This document shows, piece by piece, positions 8,362 to 17,220 of a stretch of 64,000 bases of DNA. Numbering within the stretch: the stretch's first letter is position 1; each line of letters begins with the position of its first letter. A program made the position numbers and the translations under genes. A model generated the notes under the pieces. The model did not search any database and was not told the origin of the DNA. It worked only from the letters and a program-made list of their open reading frames with translations. The stretch is from an uncultured Eubacteriales bacterium (GTDB taxonomy: Bacteria; Bacillota; Clostridia; Christensenellales; Aristaeellaceae): positions 1-64,000 of the forward strand of contig CACWZP010000006.1 of the NCBI GenBank assembly GCA_902765395.1, given 5' to 3'.

Positions 8362-9132
8362 ATTCTGGTTGTTCTTCTCGTAGATCAGCCGCAGGCCCTT
8401 CAGCGTGAGCAGGCCGTCCATCACGTCGATGACGCTGCTCTCGCCGGCCACCAGCACGGCCAGGCCGCCGGTGGCGATCACCTGGATGCCGTCCACGCCC
8501 ATCTCCTTCTTCATGCGGTTGACCAGGTACTTGATCTGGCCGATGTAGCCATAGACGATGCCGGCCTGCATGTTGGTGACGGTGTTGCGCCCGATGACGC
8601 CCTCCGGCTTCACCAGCTCGAACCGGGGCAGCTTGGCGGTGTGCTCGGTCAGGGCGTCCGCCGCCAGCTTCAGGCCCGGGCAGATGGCGCCGCCCAGGAA
8701 CTCGCCCTTGGCGGAAATGGCGCCGAAGGACGTAGCGGTGCCGAAGTCGATGGTGATGCAGGGCCCTCCGTACAGCTCGTAGGCAGCCACGGCGTTGGCG
8801 ATGCGGTCGCTGCCCAGCTCCCGGGGGTTTTCATACTTGATGTTGATGCCGGTCTTGACGCCGGGCTCGATCTTCATCGGCTCCATGCCAAAGTAGCTGC
8901 GGCACATGTGCTCGATGGTGAAGTTGATCTGGGGCACCACCGAGGACATCATGATGCCCGTGATCTGGCTGCGGTCGATGCCGCTGTGCTTCATCAGGTT
9001 CATCATGGTCATGCCGTACTCGTCCGACGTGCGGTTGCGGTTGGTGGAGATGCGCCAGTACTGGCGCATCTCCATGCCGTCGAACAGCGCGGTCTTCATG
9101 TTCGTGTTGCCGATGTCAAGCGTCAGGATCAT
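8356..9132 (-). CDS. coaX: type III pantothenate kinase
   Basis: 258 residues. CoaX phosphorylates pantothenate in the first step of coenzyme A synthesis in the cytoplasm. Family motifs are visible: the ATP-binding DIGNTNMK at the N-terminus, GSDRIANAVAAYE, the second phosphate-binding loop DFGTATSF, and TGGLA near the C-terminus. The length matches the family. GGAGG precedes ATG 9132. The gene follows a probable pantothenate transporter component by 15 nt, an arrangement that links uptake to trapping by phosphorylation. Its stop falls inside the palindromic element at 8215-8361. Confidence 0.96.
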   Translation of the reverse strand: MILTLDIGNTNMKTALFDGMEMRQYWRISTNRNRTSDEYGMTMMNLMKHSGIDRSQITGIMMSSVVPQINFTIEHMCRSYFGMEPMKIEPGVKTGINIKYENPRELGSDRIANAVAAYELYGGPCITIDFGTATSFGAISAKGEFLGGAICPGLKLAADALTEHTAKLPRFELVKPEGVIGRNTVTNMQAGIVYGYIGQIKYLVNRMKKEMGVDGIQVIATGGLAVLVAGESSVIDVMDGLLTLKGLRLIYEKNNQNN

Positions 9133-9147
9133 GGGAAACCTCCAATA

Positions 9148-9804
9148 TTACCGGGCTTCCTTGACGAAGCCCGCCTTGTAGAGCGCCGCGCCGATCGCGC
9201 CGGTCAGCACCGTGGAAACGGCCATCTCCACCAGGCCGTTCACGCCCACCGCCGCCACGATATAGGCGAAAAACGCGCGGCCGGCCATGCCCTTGACCAT
9301 CGTGGGCATGCCGGAGAAGAACCAGACCAGCGTGGACATGAACAGCAGCGTGTTCAAAAACGCCGCCAGGAAGCCGGTGATGGAGCAGCCGGCGTAGACA
9401 TTGATCTTCCCGCGCAGCGCCCTGAAGATATAGCCCAGCGCCAGGCCGTCGATCAGCCGGGAGCCGAAGCGGTGGATGAACATCAGCACGGGGCTGGCGC
9501 CCTCCTGCATCAGCGCGATGCCCAGGCCGCTGGAGCCCATGATGCCGAAGCACTGCAAAAAGCTGATCACGCCGAACGCGCCGCCGATGATCGCGCCGCC
9601 CTTCGGGCCGACGGCGATGGCCGCGATGGCCACGGGAATCATGTTGAAGGTGATGGAGAGGCCCGCCGGCATGGGAATGTTCCACAGGCCCAGTACGATC
9701 TCCAGGGCCAGGAGCATGGCGAGGATGGTGAAGTCGCGCATGGTCAGGCCGAGGGCGACCTTCTTCGCGGCGCGGGCAGAGTTGACATTGGAATTCTTGT
9801 TCAT
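9148..9804 (-). CDS. ECF transporter S component, probably for pantothenate
   Basis: 218 residues with about five or six hydrophobic membrane segments (ILAMLLALEIVLGLW, IPVAIAAIAVGPKGG, FLAAFLNTLLFMSTL, LTGAIGAALY) and the small, glycine-rich makeup of ECF S components, the substrate-binding subunits of energy-coupling-factor vitamin importers. S components share the EcfT/EcfA1A2 energising module, which is not in this window. Pantothenate is inferred only from the coaX gene 15 nt downstream in the same operon; in several Firmicutes the PanT S component is the pantothenate carrier. The start has GGAGG upstream, and a promoter reading toward it lies at 9911-9938. Confidence 0.8.
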   Translation of the reverse strand: MNKNSNVNSARAAKKVALGLTMRDFTILAMLLALEIVLGLWNIPMPAGLSITFNMIPVAIAAIAVGPKGGAIIGGAFGVISFLQCFGIMGSSGLGIALMQEGASPVLMFIHRFGSRLIDGLALGYIFRALRGKINVYAGCSITGFLAAFLNTLLFMSTLVWFFSGMPTMVKGMAGRAFFAYIVAAVGVNGLVEMAVSTVLTGAIGAALYKAGFVKEAR

Positions 9805-9910
9805 CTTTCTTACCTCCGTTCGAGTTCTTGGCGCATCGCGCCATTGGATACCCTACAGAAATGGGTTACGGGGTTCCCTGTTCGGTTCCGGTTCGGATAC
9901 CGACGGGGCT

Positions 9911-9938
9911 ATTATACCATATTTGTTTACAGGGGCAA
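9911..9938 (-). promoter_or_regulatory. promoter of the ECF S component-coaX operon
   Basis: On the minus strand: TTGCCC, 16-nt spacer, perfect TATAAT, about 107 nt before the start codon. It is divergent from the cupin promoter at 9974-10002. I see no riboswitch-like fold in the leader. Confidence 0.65.
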
Positions 9939-9973
9939 AGCACATAATGTTAAAAAGAATTTACTTGTACTGC

Positions 9974-10002
9974 TTGTAAGCCGGCACAAAGCAGACTATA
10001 AT
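9974..10002 (+). promoter_or_regulatory. promoter of the cupin gene
   Basis: TTGTAA (9974-9979), 17-nt spacer, perfect TATAAT (9997-10002), 73 nt before the start codon. Confidence 0.7.
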
Positions 10003-10075
10003 GATCGTGTAAAGCCCACCAAATGTGGTTCAACATTCCCCATAGGTGGTTTTACAAGGACAAGGAGGGGTTTGA

Positions 10076-10417
10076 ATGATTACACGCAGCGACGAACAAT
10101 CCCACAGCATCCGCGAATTCATGCGCGGCGGCAAGAAGTACGTGGAGCATACGCTGCTCTCCGCGCAGCTGCCCGAGCGCGTGCGCATATTCAACATTCT
10201 CACGCTGATCCCCGGCGCGTCCATCGGCTATCACGTCCACGAGGAAGAGACCGAGCTTTTCTACATCATCGAGGGCAACGGCCGCGTGCAGGACGACGAC
10301 GCCTTCTTCGACGTGTCCGCCGGCGACTGCATGGCCACCTTCAGCGGCCACGGCCACGGCGTGGAGAACACCGGGGACACCGACCTGGTGATCCTGGCGT
10401 GCATCGTCAAGGATTGA
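10076..10417 (+). CDS. small cupin-domain protein
   Basis: 113 residues forming one cupin barrel. Cupin motif 1 is visible as GYHVHEEETELFYIIEGNG, with the two histidines and glutamate that usually bind a metal, and motif 2 as DCMATFSGHGHGVENTG. Single-domain cupins of this type include sugar isomerases, oxygenases and small-molecule sensors; the substrate cannot be told here. AGGAGG lies 8 nt before the ATG. It is monocistronic, transcribed divergently from the vitamin-transport operon, and followed by a hairpin shared with the convergent gene. Confidence 0.85.
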   Translation: MITRSDEQSHSIREFMRGGKKYVEHTLLSAQLPERVRIFNILTLIPGASIGYHVHEEETELFYIIEGNGRVQDDDAFFDVSAGDCMATFSGHGHGVENTGDTDLVILACIVKD

Positions 10418-10433
10418 ACAATCGCCAGTAAAA

Positions 10434-10461
10434 AAGCCCTCCCCATCGCAATGGGAAGGTG
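10434..10461. repeat. hairpin of the CCTCCC/GGGAGG intergenic family
   Basis: CCCTCCCCAT and ATGGGAAGG pair around a CGCA loop, followed by a GCCAGGCG tail. Similar hairpins lie near 5230, 17491, 18106, 23362 and 58375. Confidence 0.5.
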
Positions 10462-10486
10462 CCAGGCGACACGGCATATGCGACAA

Positions 10487-10514
10487 AAGGGACGACCCGC
10501 AAGGGTCGTCCCTT
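10487..10514 (-). terminator. terminator between convergent genes
   Basis: A perfect 12-bp stem (10487-10498 with 10503-10514) with loop GCAA. Read on the minus strand it ends in a four-T run, so it mainly serves the large secreted-protein gene, but it may act both ways. Confidence 0.8.
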
Positions 10515-10529
10515 CGTCATGCCTTATCG

Positions 10530-13500
10530 TCAGTCGCTCACCACGGGATTGCCGTTCTCGTCCAGGGTGAAGCTGCCGCCCATGGTGCTCAGGCCGGTGG
10601 GACCGGTGCTGCCCAGGTCCTCCAGCTCCTCGCCCTCGTCGAAGCCTTCGTCCTCACCCGCGTCGGCTTCCGTTCCGTCGGAGGGCGTGCCCACGCCGTA
10701 CAGGCCGTCGCCACGCAGCATGGTCGCGGCGTAGGTCATGCCGTCCACGTTCACGAACCTGGCGGGCTCGGCGATGGGCGCGGGAGTATCGCTGGCATCC
10801 TGCGCAGCGGGGATGAACAGCGCGATGGCGTCCGGCACCTGGGGCGCGTCGCCCTCACCGTCGCCGGAGAGATCCTCCAGCGGCATCAGGTTCAGCTCCA
10901 GGCCCATCGGCCAGCCGTTCTCCGGCAGGGGCTGTGCCTCGGGCAGGGCCACGGTTTCGCCGCTCTCGTTCTCCAGCGCGGCGCCCTCCTCGCCCTCGGT
11001 GATGACGCCGATGCGCAGGCGATAGCTGGGCGTCAGCGGCTCGTACCCGTTCAGGATCTGCTGCTCGCGCTCCGTCAGGACCGCGGTCTCGGCCTGCTCC
11101 AGGCAGATGTCATAGGCAGCCACTTCCAGCACGTCGGAGCCCAGCGCCACTTCCAGCTCGTCCACGGGCGCGTCCACGGCCTCGCCGTCGCCCAGGTCGC
11201 CCGTCTCGCCTTCCACGGCGCCGACGACCTCGGCTTCTTCCTCGTTCTCCAGCGGGATCTCCGCGACCAGGGAGGCCAGCGGGATGGTCACTTCGGCGTT
11301 CTCCACCGTGTAGATGATGTTGCTGTAGCCCAGGCTGGTCAGCGTATCCACCAGCGGCATGGTCAGCCGCAGGTGCAGCTCGTCATACTGTTCGCGCTCG
11401 CCGTCGTCCAGCAGCAGGGTATCGCCCGTGGCCTCGTCGGTCAGCGGGTCGGCGATGAGGGTCAGCTGGCGCTCGGTCTGCGTGCCCTCCTCCACGTCGG
11501 AAATATTGTCGTACAGCACGAAGGAAGCGGCCTTGCCCTCGGCGTCAAACAGCACGGTGCCATAGTCCTGATCGTCCAGGATCAGCTTGCCCTCGTCGGA
11601 ATCGAAGCTGTCGCCCTCGGTGGTCTCGTCCTCATAATCCTCGCCGGACTCGCCCTCGCCGTCGTCGAAGCCGCTGTAGCTGTATCCGCCGCCGCCGGAG
11701 CTGGTGGTTCCGGTCACGCCGGAGGCGATGTTCAGGATGCGGAAGGAGGTTTCGCGCTCGCCGGTATAGTTGCCGATGCCGGTCAGCTTCACGGTGGCGG
11801 TGCCGGGCTGGGTGTTGTCCTTGTACTCCACCTTGAAGTCCACGTCCTTCTTGAGCACGTTCTTGCCGTAGCGCAGGGTGATGGCCGGCTCCACCTTCTG
11901 GCCGGTATAGCGCTGGTTGCCGATGGTCACCAGGCCCACGTCGGAGGTGTTGATGCTCTTGGCTTCGATGGTGTAATACTCCTCCAGCACCTGCACGTCA
12001 TAGTTGGCGCCGGCATCGATGGTGCCCTGCAGGATGCGGTACTTGCCCACATTTTCGCCGGTTTCACGGGCCAGCTTGCCGGTGATCTTGTCGCCGGACA
12101 TCAGGCCCTTCACCTTGCCGGTGTAGTTCTTCGGGTTGGCCGCGCCATAGACCTTCTTCATGTTGGCGGTGGGGGTGATAATCAGGGGCTTGGGCTCGAT
12201 GGTGGCCGACAGGGATGTGGTGAGCTTCTTGTAGAGCGCCGCATCGTCGCCGCCCAGCGTCAGGGTGATGTTCACCTTGCGATTGCCCGCGTCCGCCTTG
12301 TCATAGCTGGCGGAGATCTTGGAGATGTTCAGGTCCAGGCCGTAGGTGTCCACGATGGAGAAGCTGCTCTTGCTCAGCTTCACGTTGCGGGTCTTGTCGT
12401 AGACCTTGCTCACCGCGGAGCCGTTGTACTTGATCTTCAGCTTCGGCAGCTCCGCGCCGCAGATGGTGCACTTGCCATCCTTGTAATCATGCTCGCCGTT
12501 GGCGCGCACGGTGCCGCCGGACACGCCCGACAGGGTGCCCGTGCAGGAATTCACGGTGCCGTTGTTGGTGAAGGTGCCGCCGTTGGAAACGGTGCCGAAG
12601 TTGGTCAGCGTGCCGGTGTTGGTCAGGGTCGCGCCCGCTTCCACGGAGACGCTGTGGCCCTCGGCGACGGTGAAGTCGCCCAGGCTCAGGCTGGCGGGGT
12701 TCTCCTGCACGTTGTTCTTGGTCACGATGATGTCGGTCACCGCCATCGGCAGGGTCGCGGCCGCGGGAACGGCGTCGCCCTCCTTGTCGTTGTGGGTGAT
12801 GGTGGTGCCGCCGGTCAGCGTGGTGTTCCCGGTGCAGCGCAGCACCAGGGTGGTCAGCTTGTCATCGCCGGAGACGATGTTCAGCGGCGAGGCCTGGCCG
12901 TCCAGCGGGCGCAGGGCGTCCGGCAGGGTCAGGCTGGCCAGCTCGGGGCAGCCCGCAAAGGCATTGTCGCCGATGGTCTTCACCGTGGCCGGGATCGACA
13001 GGCTGGTGAGGGTCTTGTTGTCCTTGAAGGCATTCGGCACGATGGCGACCACCTTCGCCGTGCCGCTTTCAAAGGTGTCCGGCACGATCAGGTTCGCGTC
13101 GGAACCGCTGTATGAGAGGATGGTGGCCTCGGTCTTCTCCGGGTTCAGCTTGTAGGTGTAGGGGGCCGCCTCCTTGGTCAGGCTCTCGGCCTTGTAGGTG
13201 GCCTTGTAGGTCACGTCCGCGGTGACCGCCTCGATGCCCTTGTTGGCGTCGGCGGCGTTCACCCACTTGTCAAAGGTATAGATATTGTCCGCGTCGGGAT
13301 CCTTGGTGGGGTCTTCCGGCTTGACGATCTTGTCCGCCGCCGTGCCCGCCTCGTATTCGGTCGCTTCCTTCAATACGGTCTTGCCGTCCTCGTCCACGAA
13401 GGTGACCTTGTACGCGGTCAGCTTCGCGATGGGCTCGGTCTTCGTCTGCTTGCACACCGTGCAGGTATAGGTCATCACGCCATCGGCCGTGGTCGTCGCC

Positions 13501-14483
13501 GGGGTGGTCTCCACGCCCGCGTCCCAGGTGTGTTTGCCGGTGGGATCGATCTTTAAGCCATACTCGATGACCTTATTGCAGAGGGTGCACACCGTGTCGC
13601 CGGTGTAGCCCGGATCGCCGCAGGTGGCTTCCTTGGCGCCCTGAAGCTCGGTCTTGTGCTTGTTGGGGTCGATCTCAATTTCCTCGGTCTTGGTCGTATT
13701 GCACCTCGAACAGGTGTAGGTCCTGACACCCTTGTTGGTGCAGTCGGGTTCCGTGGTGACTACTCCCTCGTCCCAGGCGTGGTTGTCTGAATCAATTGGA
13801 AGAATCCATTTATCTTCTGTAGTTTGTTCGTCACTCCCACTTTTGTCCGCGAAGAAGTGATTGCACTTCGTGCAGTGATAGTGCGCTGTCATGCCCGTTG
13901 CGTTACAGGTTGGTGTCACTGCCTCGACCAGCTCAAGCGAATGACCGGGTGCAGGATCACCCGTTTTTGTTTCACGGCTGATTTGTGCGTTACAAACCGT
14001 ACAATAAACCACTTCTTCGTAGCTGCCCGCCTGTGTGCAGGTCGCGGAAACCTCGTTCTCTATCACAGCTTCGCCGGAAACATGCGACTCGGATTGCGTC
14101 TCGTTACAGACACTACATGTACGCGTATGATTTGAGCCACCTTCCACCGGCGACCACGAGCCCCAACTGTGAGCCACTGTCTCCGTTGCGCCACAGACAC
14201 TACAAGTACGCGTATGGTTTGAGCCACCTTCCACCGGCGACCACGGGCCCCAACTGTGGGCCTCTGTCTCTGTTGCACCATCACCACTGGTACATGAGTG
14301 CGTATGGTTATTGTCATCTAATTTTGTCCATTCACTCCATGTATGTGTATGCTCCGGCTCAGTCTCCGGCGGATCCGCCAGCGCGCTCGCGCCGCACAGC
14401 ACCAGCGCCAGGCACAGCGCCAGCGTCAGCCACAGCGCCAGGGCCCGACTGTTGTGGTTTCGATCGTTCCTGCTTTTGTTCAT
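10530..14483 (-). CDS. large secreted protein with Cys/His repeats, LRR and MBG-type domains
   Basis: 1317 residues. A signal peptide is clear (LALWLTLALCLALVLCGASALA). Residues ~25-360 are tandem repeats built on H.W..G...T..C..C and typical of Firmicutes surface proteins, with regularly spaced CxxC pairs. A short BspA-like leucine-rich part follows (LTSLSIPATVKTIGDNAFAG), then two MBG/YDG-type beta domains (YDKTRNVKLS, KKVYGAANPKNYTGKV), then a Gly/Ser-rich hinge and an acidic C-terminal region. No LPxTG, SLH or transmembrane anchor is visible, so the mode of surface attachment is unknown. The start is ATG 14483, with AGGAGG 8 nt upstream; frames beginning further upstream lack this site. 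Likely an adhesin or matrix protein (inference). Two nearly identical 87-nt units lie near its 5' end. Confidence 0.8.
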   Translation of the reverse strand: MNKSRNDRNHNSRALALWLTLALCLALVLCGASALADPPETEPEHTHTWSEWTKLDDNNHTHSCTSGDGATETEAHSWGPWSPVEGGSNHTRTCSVCGATETVAHSWGSWSPVEGGSNHTRTCSVCNETQSESHVSGEAVIENEVSATCTQAGSYEEVVYCTVCNAQISRETKTGDPAPGHSLELVEAVTPTCNATGMTAHYHCTKCNHFFADKSGSDEQTTEDKWILPIDSDNHAWDEGVVTTEPDCTNKGVRTYTCSRCNTTKTEEIEIDPNKHKTELQGAKEATCGDPGYTGDTVCTLCNKVIEYGLKIDPTGKHTWDAGVETTPATTTADGVMTYTCTVCKQTKTEPIAKLTAYKVTFVDEDGKTVLKEATEYEAGTAADKIVKPEDPTKDPDADNIYTFDKWVNAADANKGIEAVTADVTYKATYKAESLTKEAAPYTYKLNPEKTEATILSYSGSDANLIVPDTFESGTAKVVAIVPNAFKDNKTLTSLSIPATVKTIGDNAFAGCPELASLTLPDALRPLDGQASPLNIVSGDDKLTTLVLRCTGNTTLTGGTTITHNDKEGDAVPAAATLPMAVTDIIVTKNNVQENPASLSLGDFTVAEGHSVSVEAGATLTNTGTLTNFGTVSNGGTFTNNGTVNSCTGTLSGVSGGTVRANGEHDYKDGKCTICGAELPKLKIKYNGSAVSKVYDKTRNVKLSKSSFSIVDTYGLDLNISKISASYDKADAGNRKVNITLTLGGDDAALYKKLTTSLSATIEPKPLIITPTANMKKVYGAANPKNYTGKVKGLMSGDKITGKLARETGENVGKYRILQGTIDAGANYDVQVLEEYYTIEAKSINTSDVGLVTIGNQRYTGQKVEPAITLRYGKNVLKKDVDFKVEYKDNTQPGTATVKLTGIGNYTGERETSFRILNIASGVTGTTSSGGGGYSYSGFDDGEGESGEDYEDETTEGDSFDSDEGKLILDDQDYGTVLFDAEGKAASFVLYDNISDVEEGTQTERQLTLIADPLTDEATGDTLLLDDGEREQYDELHLRLTMPLVDTLTSLGYSNIIYTVENAEVTIPLASLVAEIPLENEEEAEVVGAVEGETGDLGDGEAVDAPVDELEVALGSDVLEVAAYDICLEQAETAVLTEREQQILNGYEPLTPSYRLRIGVITEGEEGAALENESGETVALPEAQPLPENGWPMGLELNLMPLEDLSGDGEGDAPQVPDAIALFIPAAQDASDTPAPIAEPARFVNVDGMTYAATMLRGDGLYGVGTPSDGTEADAGEDEGFDEGEELEDLGSTGPTGLSTMGGSFTLDENGNPVVSD
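14111..14284 (-). repeat. 87-nt tandem repeat inside the secreted protein gene
   Basis: Two adjacent copies, 87 nt (29 codons) apart, differ at only a few positions. Each encodes one HTRTCSVC...AHSWG...SPVEGGSN unit. The near-identity suggests recent duplication. Because the period is a multiple of three, copy number can change without breaking the frame. Confidence 0.8.
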
Positions 14484-14683
14484 ATGCTTTGCCTCCTGTT
14501 CGATGGCATAGTTCACCCATTTCAATGCAATTCTAATTCTACGTCCCTGCCGGGATTCCTGCCGGTTTTCCGCGGATTCCCCCAAATACCCGATAATTGT
14601 CCCAAACTCGCCACAATTCAGCCCGTTATCCCATGGCAGGAAAGGAAATTTTCAAATCCGGGGGAAATATGCCGGTTTGCCCC

Positions 14684-14712
14684 TTGATTTTTCCGGTGAT
14701 TCACGATAATAT
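14684..14712 (+). promoter_or_regulatory. promoter of cellobiose phosphorylase
   Basis: TTGATT (14684-14689), 17-nt spacer, TAATAT (14707-14712). The predicted start of transcription falls at about 14719, right before an inverted repeat. Confidence 0.6.
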
Positions 14713-14721
14713 AGACGTAAC

Positions 14722-14759
14722 GGAACAGCGTTTTGTTCCAAAGTACTAAATCGTTTTAG
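14722..14759 (+). promoter_or_regulatory. two operator-like palindromes in the leader
   Basis: The first is GGAACA-6 nt-TGTTCC (14722-14739), immediately downstream of the predicted transcription start. The second is CTAAA-TCGT-TTTAG (14746-14759), whose AT arms around a CG centre resemble LacI-family operators. A repressor bound here would block transcription. The regulator is not in the window; sugar induction is an inference. Confidence 0.5.
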
Positions 14760-14787
14760 AAACCCATCAAAAAGAGGAGGCACACCC

Positions 14788-17220
14788 ATGGAGTACGGCC
14801 ATTTCGATGACCTGGCGCGGGAGTATGTCATCACCCGCCCCGACACCCCCTCGCCCTGGATCAACTATCTGGGCAGCGAGACCTTCTTCACCCTGATGAG
14901 CAACACCAGCGGCGGCTACAGCTTCTACAAGGACGCCCGCATGCTGCGCATTACCCGCTATCGCTACAATAACGTGCCCACCGACGCCGGCGGACAGTAT
15001 TTCTACATCAACGACGGCGGCAGCCTGTGGACGCCCGGCTGGATGCCCGTGAAGGCGAAGCTGGACAGCTATGAGTGCCGCCATGGCCTGGGCTACACCC
15101 GCATCACCGGCGTCAAGGACGGCCTGAAGGCCGAGCAGCTGTCCTTCGTTCCCCGCGGGGTGGACGCCCTGGTGACCCGCGTGCAGCTGACCAACGAGTC
15201 CGCCGCTGCCAAGGACGTGAGCCTGTACAGCTTCGTGGAGTTCTGCCTGTGGAACGCCCAGGACGACTCCACCAACTTCCAGCGCAACTTCTCCACCGGC
15301 GAAGTGGAGATCGAGGGCAGCGCCATCTACCACAAGACCGAGTATCGCGAGCGCCGCAACCACTTCGCGGTCTACGCCGTGAACGCGCCCATCGACGGCT
15401 TCGACACCGACCGCGCCTCCTTCATCGGCTACTACAACGGCTTCGGCGAGCCGGACGTGCCCACCCAGAATCAGAGCAAGAACACCGTGGCCAGCGGCTT
15501 CGCCCCCATCGGCAGCCACTGCCTGAAGCGCCACATCGCCCCGGGCGAGACTGTGTCCTTCATCTTCGTGCTGGGCTACTGCGAGAACCCCGTGGACCAG
15601 AAGTTCATCGCCCCCAACGTGATCAACAAGGCCCCCGCCTACGCGCTGCTGGACCAGTTCAAGACCGACGCGCAGTTCGAGGCCTCCTTCGCCGAGCTGA
15701 ACGCCTACTGGACGGAGCTGCTGTCCACCTTCGCCGTCGACAGCGGCGACGTGCGCGTGGACCGCATGGCCGGCCTGTGGAACCAGTACCAGTGCATGGT
15801 CACCTTCAACATGAGCCGCAGCGCCAGCTACTATGAGAGCGGCATCGGCCGCGGCATGGGCTTCCGCGATTCCACCCAGGACCTGCTGGGCTTCGTGCAC
15901 CTGATCCCCGCCCGCGCCCGTGAGCGCATCCTGGACATCGCCGCCACCCAGTTCCCCGACGGCAGCGCCTATCACCAGTACCAGCCGCTGACCAAGCGGG
16001 GCAACAACGACATCGGCTCCGGCTTCAACGACGACCCGCTGTGGCTGATCTTCGGCGTGGCCGCCTACATCAAGGAGACCGGCGACGTGTCCATCCTGAA
16101 GGAAATGGTGCCCTTCGACAACGACGAGAAGCTGGCCCAGCCGCTGATGGAGCACCTGCGCCGCAGCATCCACTACACCCTGGAGCACCTGGGCCCCCAC
16201 GGCCTGCCGCTGATCGGCCGCGCCGACTGGAACGACTGCCTGAACCTGAACTGCTTCTCCACCACCCCCGGCGAGAGCTTCCAGACCACCGAGAACAACG
16301 AGTCCGGCGCGGCGGAATCCGTGTTCATCGCCGGCATGTTCGCGGGCGTCTGCCCGGACTATGAGGTCCTGTGCCGCCTGTACGGCTGGACGGACGAGGC
16401 CGAGCAGGTGGCCGGCTGGTATGACGCCATGGAAAAGGCCATCCTCACCGCCGGCTGGGACGGCGAGTGGTTCGTGCGCGCCTACGACGCCCTGGGCAAC
16501 AAGGTGGGCAGCCACGAGTGCGACGAGGGCAAGATCTACATCGAGCCCCAGGGCTTCGTGGTCATGTCCGGCGTGGGCGTGAAGGAGGGCTATGCCCAGA
16601 AGGCCATGGATTCCGTGTACAAGCACCTGGTCAGCGAGCACGGCGTGGCCATCCTCACCCCGCCCTACACCCGGTACCATGTGGAGCTGGGCGAGATCAG
16701 CTCCTATCCCCCGGGATACAAGGAGAACGGCGGTATCTTCTGCCACAACAACCCCTGGATCGCGCTGGCGCTGGCGAAGCTGGGCCACGGCGGCCAGGCC
16801 TTCGACATCTACAAGCGCACCTGCCCCGCCTGGATTAAGGATCAGGAGCTGCACTACACCGAGCCCTATGTCTACAGCCAGATGGTGGCCGGCCCCTACG
16901 CGCCCCACTTCGGTCAGGCCAAGAACAGCTGGCTGACCGGCACCGCGGCCTGGACCTTCTACACCATCAGCCAGGGCATCCTGGGCGTCAAGCCGGACTA
17001 CGACGGATTGAAGATCGACCCGTGCCTGCCCAAGGAGCTGACGGACCTGCACCTGGTGCGCAAGTTCCGCGGCAGCACCTACAACATCCACATCGTCAAC
17101 AAGGCCGGCGACGAGAAGGGCCAGCTGACCCTGACCTGCGACGGCGTGAAGATCGACGGCGACACCATCCCCGCCGACAAAGCCCCCGCGACCCACGAGG
17201 TCGAGGCGGTGCTGGCGTAG
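14788..17220 (+). CDS. cellobiose phosphorylase (GH94)
   Basis: 810 residues, the length of Clostridium thermocellum cellobiose phosphorylase (811), which it resembles along its whole length from memory: start MEYGHFDDLAREYVIT, then YECRHGLGYT, GIGRGMGFRDSTQDLLGFVH and DGSAYHQYQPLTK. The enzyme splits cellobiose with phosphate into glucose-1-phosphate and glucose, saving ATP. Asp483 in the segment GRADWNDCLN is the general acid of the family. There is no signal peptide, so it acts inside the cell on imported cellobiose. AGAGGAGG precedes the ATG. The gene is monocistronic with its own promoter and operator-like sites. The product glucose-1-phosphate joins that made by the MalQ-GlgP fusion. 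Confidence 0.96.
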   Translation: MEYGHFDDLAREYVITRPDTPSPWINYLGSETFFTLMSNTSGGYSFYKDARMLRITRYRYNNVPTDAGGQYFYINDGGSLWTPGWMPVKAKLDSYECRHGLGYTRITGVKDGLKAEQLSFVPRGVDALVTRVQLTNESAAAKDVSLYSFVEFCLWNAQDDSTNFQRNFSTGEVEIEGSAIYHKTEYRERRNHFAVYAVNAPIDGFDTDRASFIGYYNGFGEPDVPTQNQSKNTVASGFAPIGSHCLKRHIAPGETVSFIFVLGYCENPVDQKFIAPNVINKAPAYALLDQFKTDAQFEASFAELNAYWTELLSTFAVDSGDVRVDRMAGLWNQYQCMVTFNMSRSASYYESGIGRGMGFRDSTQDLLGFVHLIPARARERILDIAATQFPDGSAYHQYQPLTKRGNNDIGSGFNDDPLWLIFGVAAYIKETGDVSILKEMVPFDNDEKLAQPLMEHLRRSIHYTLEHLGPHGLPLIGRADWNDCLNLNCFSTTPGESFQTTENNESGAAESVFIAGMFAGVCPDYEVLCRLYGWTDEAEQVAGWYDAMEKAILTAGWDGEWFVRAYDALGNKVGSHECDEGKIYIEPQGFVVMSGVGVKEGYAQKAMDSVYKHLVSEHGVAILTPPYTRYHVELGEISSYPPGYKENGGIFCHNNPWIALALAKLGHGGQAFDIYKRTCPAWIKDQELHYTEPYVYSQMVAGPYAPHFGQAKNSWLTGTAAWTFYTISQGILGVKPDYDGLKIDPCLPKELTDLHLVRKFRGSTYNIHIVNKAGDEKGQLTLTCDGVKIDGDTIPADKAPATHEVEAVLA

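Noticed and set aside
9805..10075. Vitamin riboswitch upstream of the ECF S component
   Set aside because: The region holds two good divergent promoters, and I see no extended fold or known aptamer core; the leader is also short.
14484..14585. Upstream start for the large secreted protein
   Set aside because: AGGAGG and a clean signal peptide support ATG 14483; the upstream 34 codons would bury the signal peptide.
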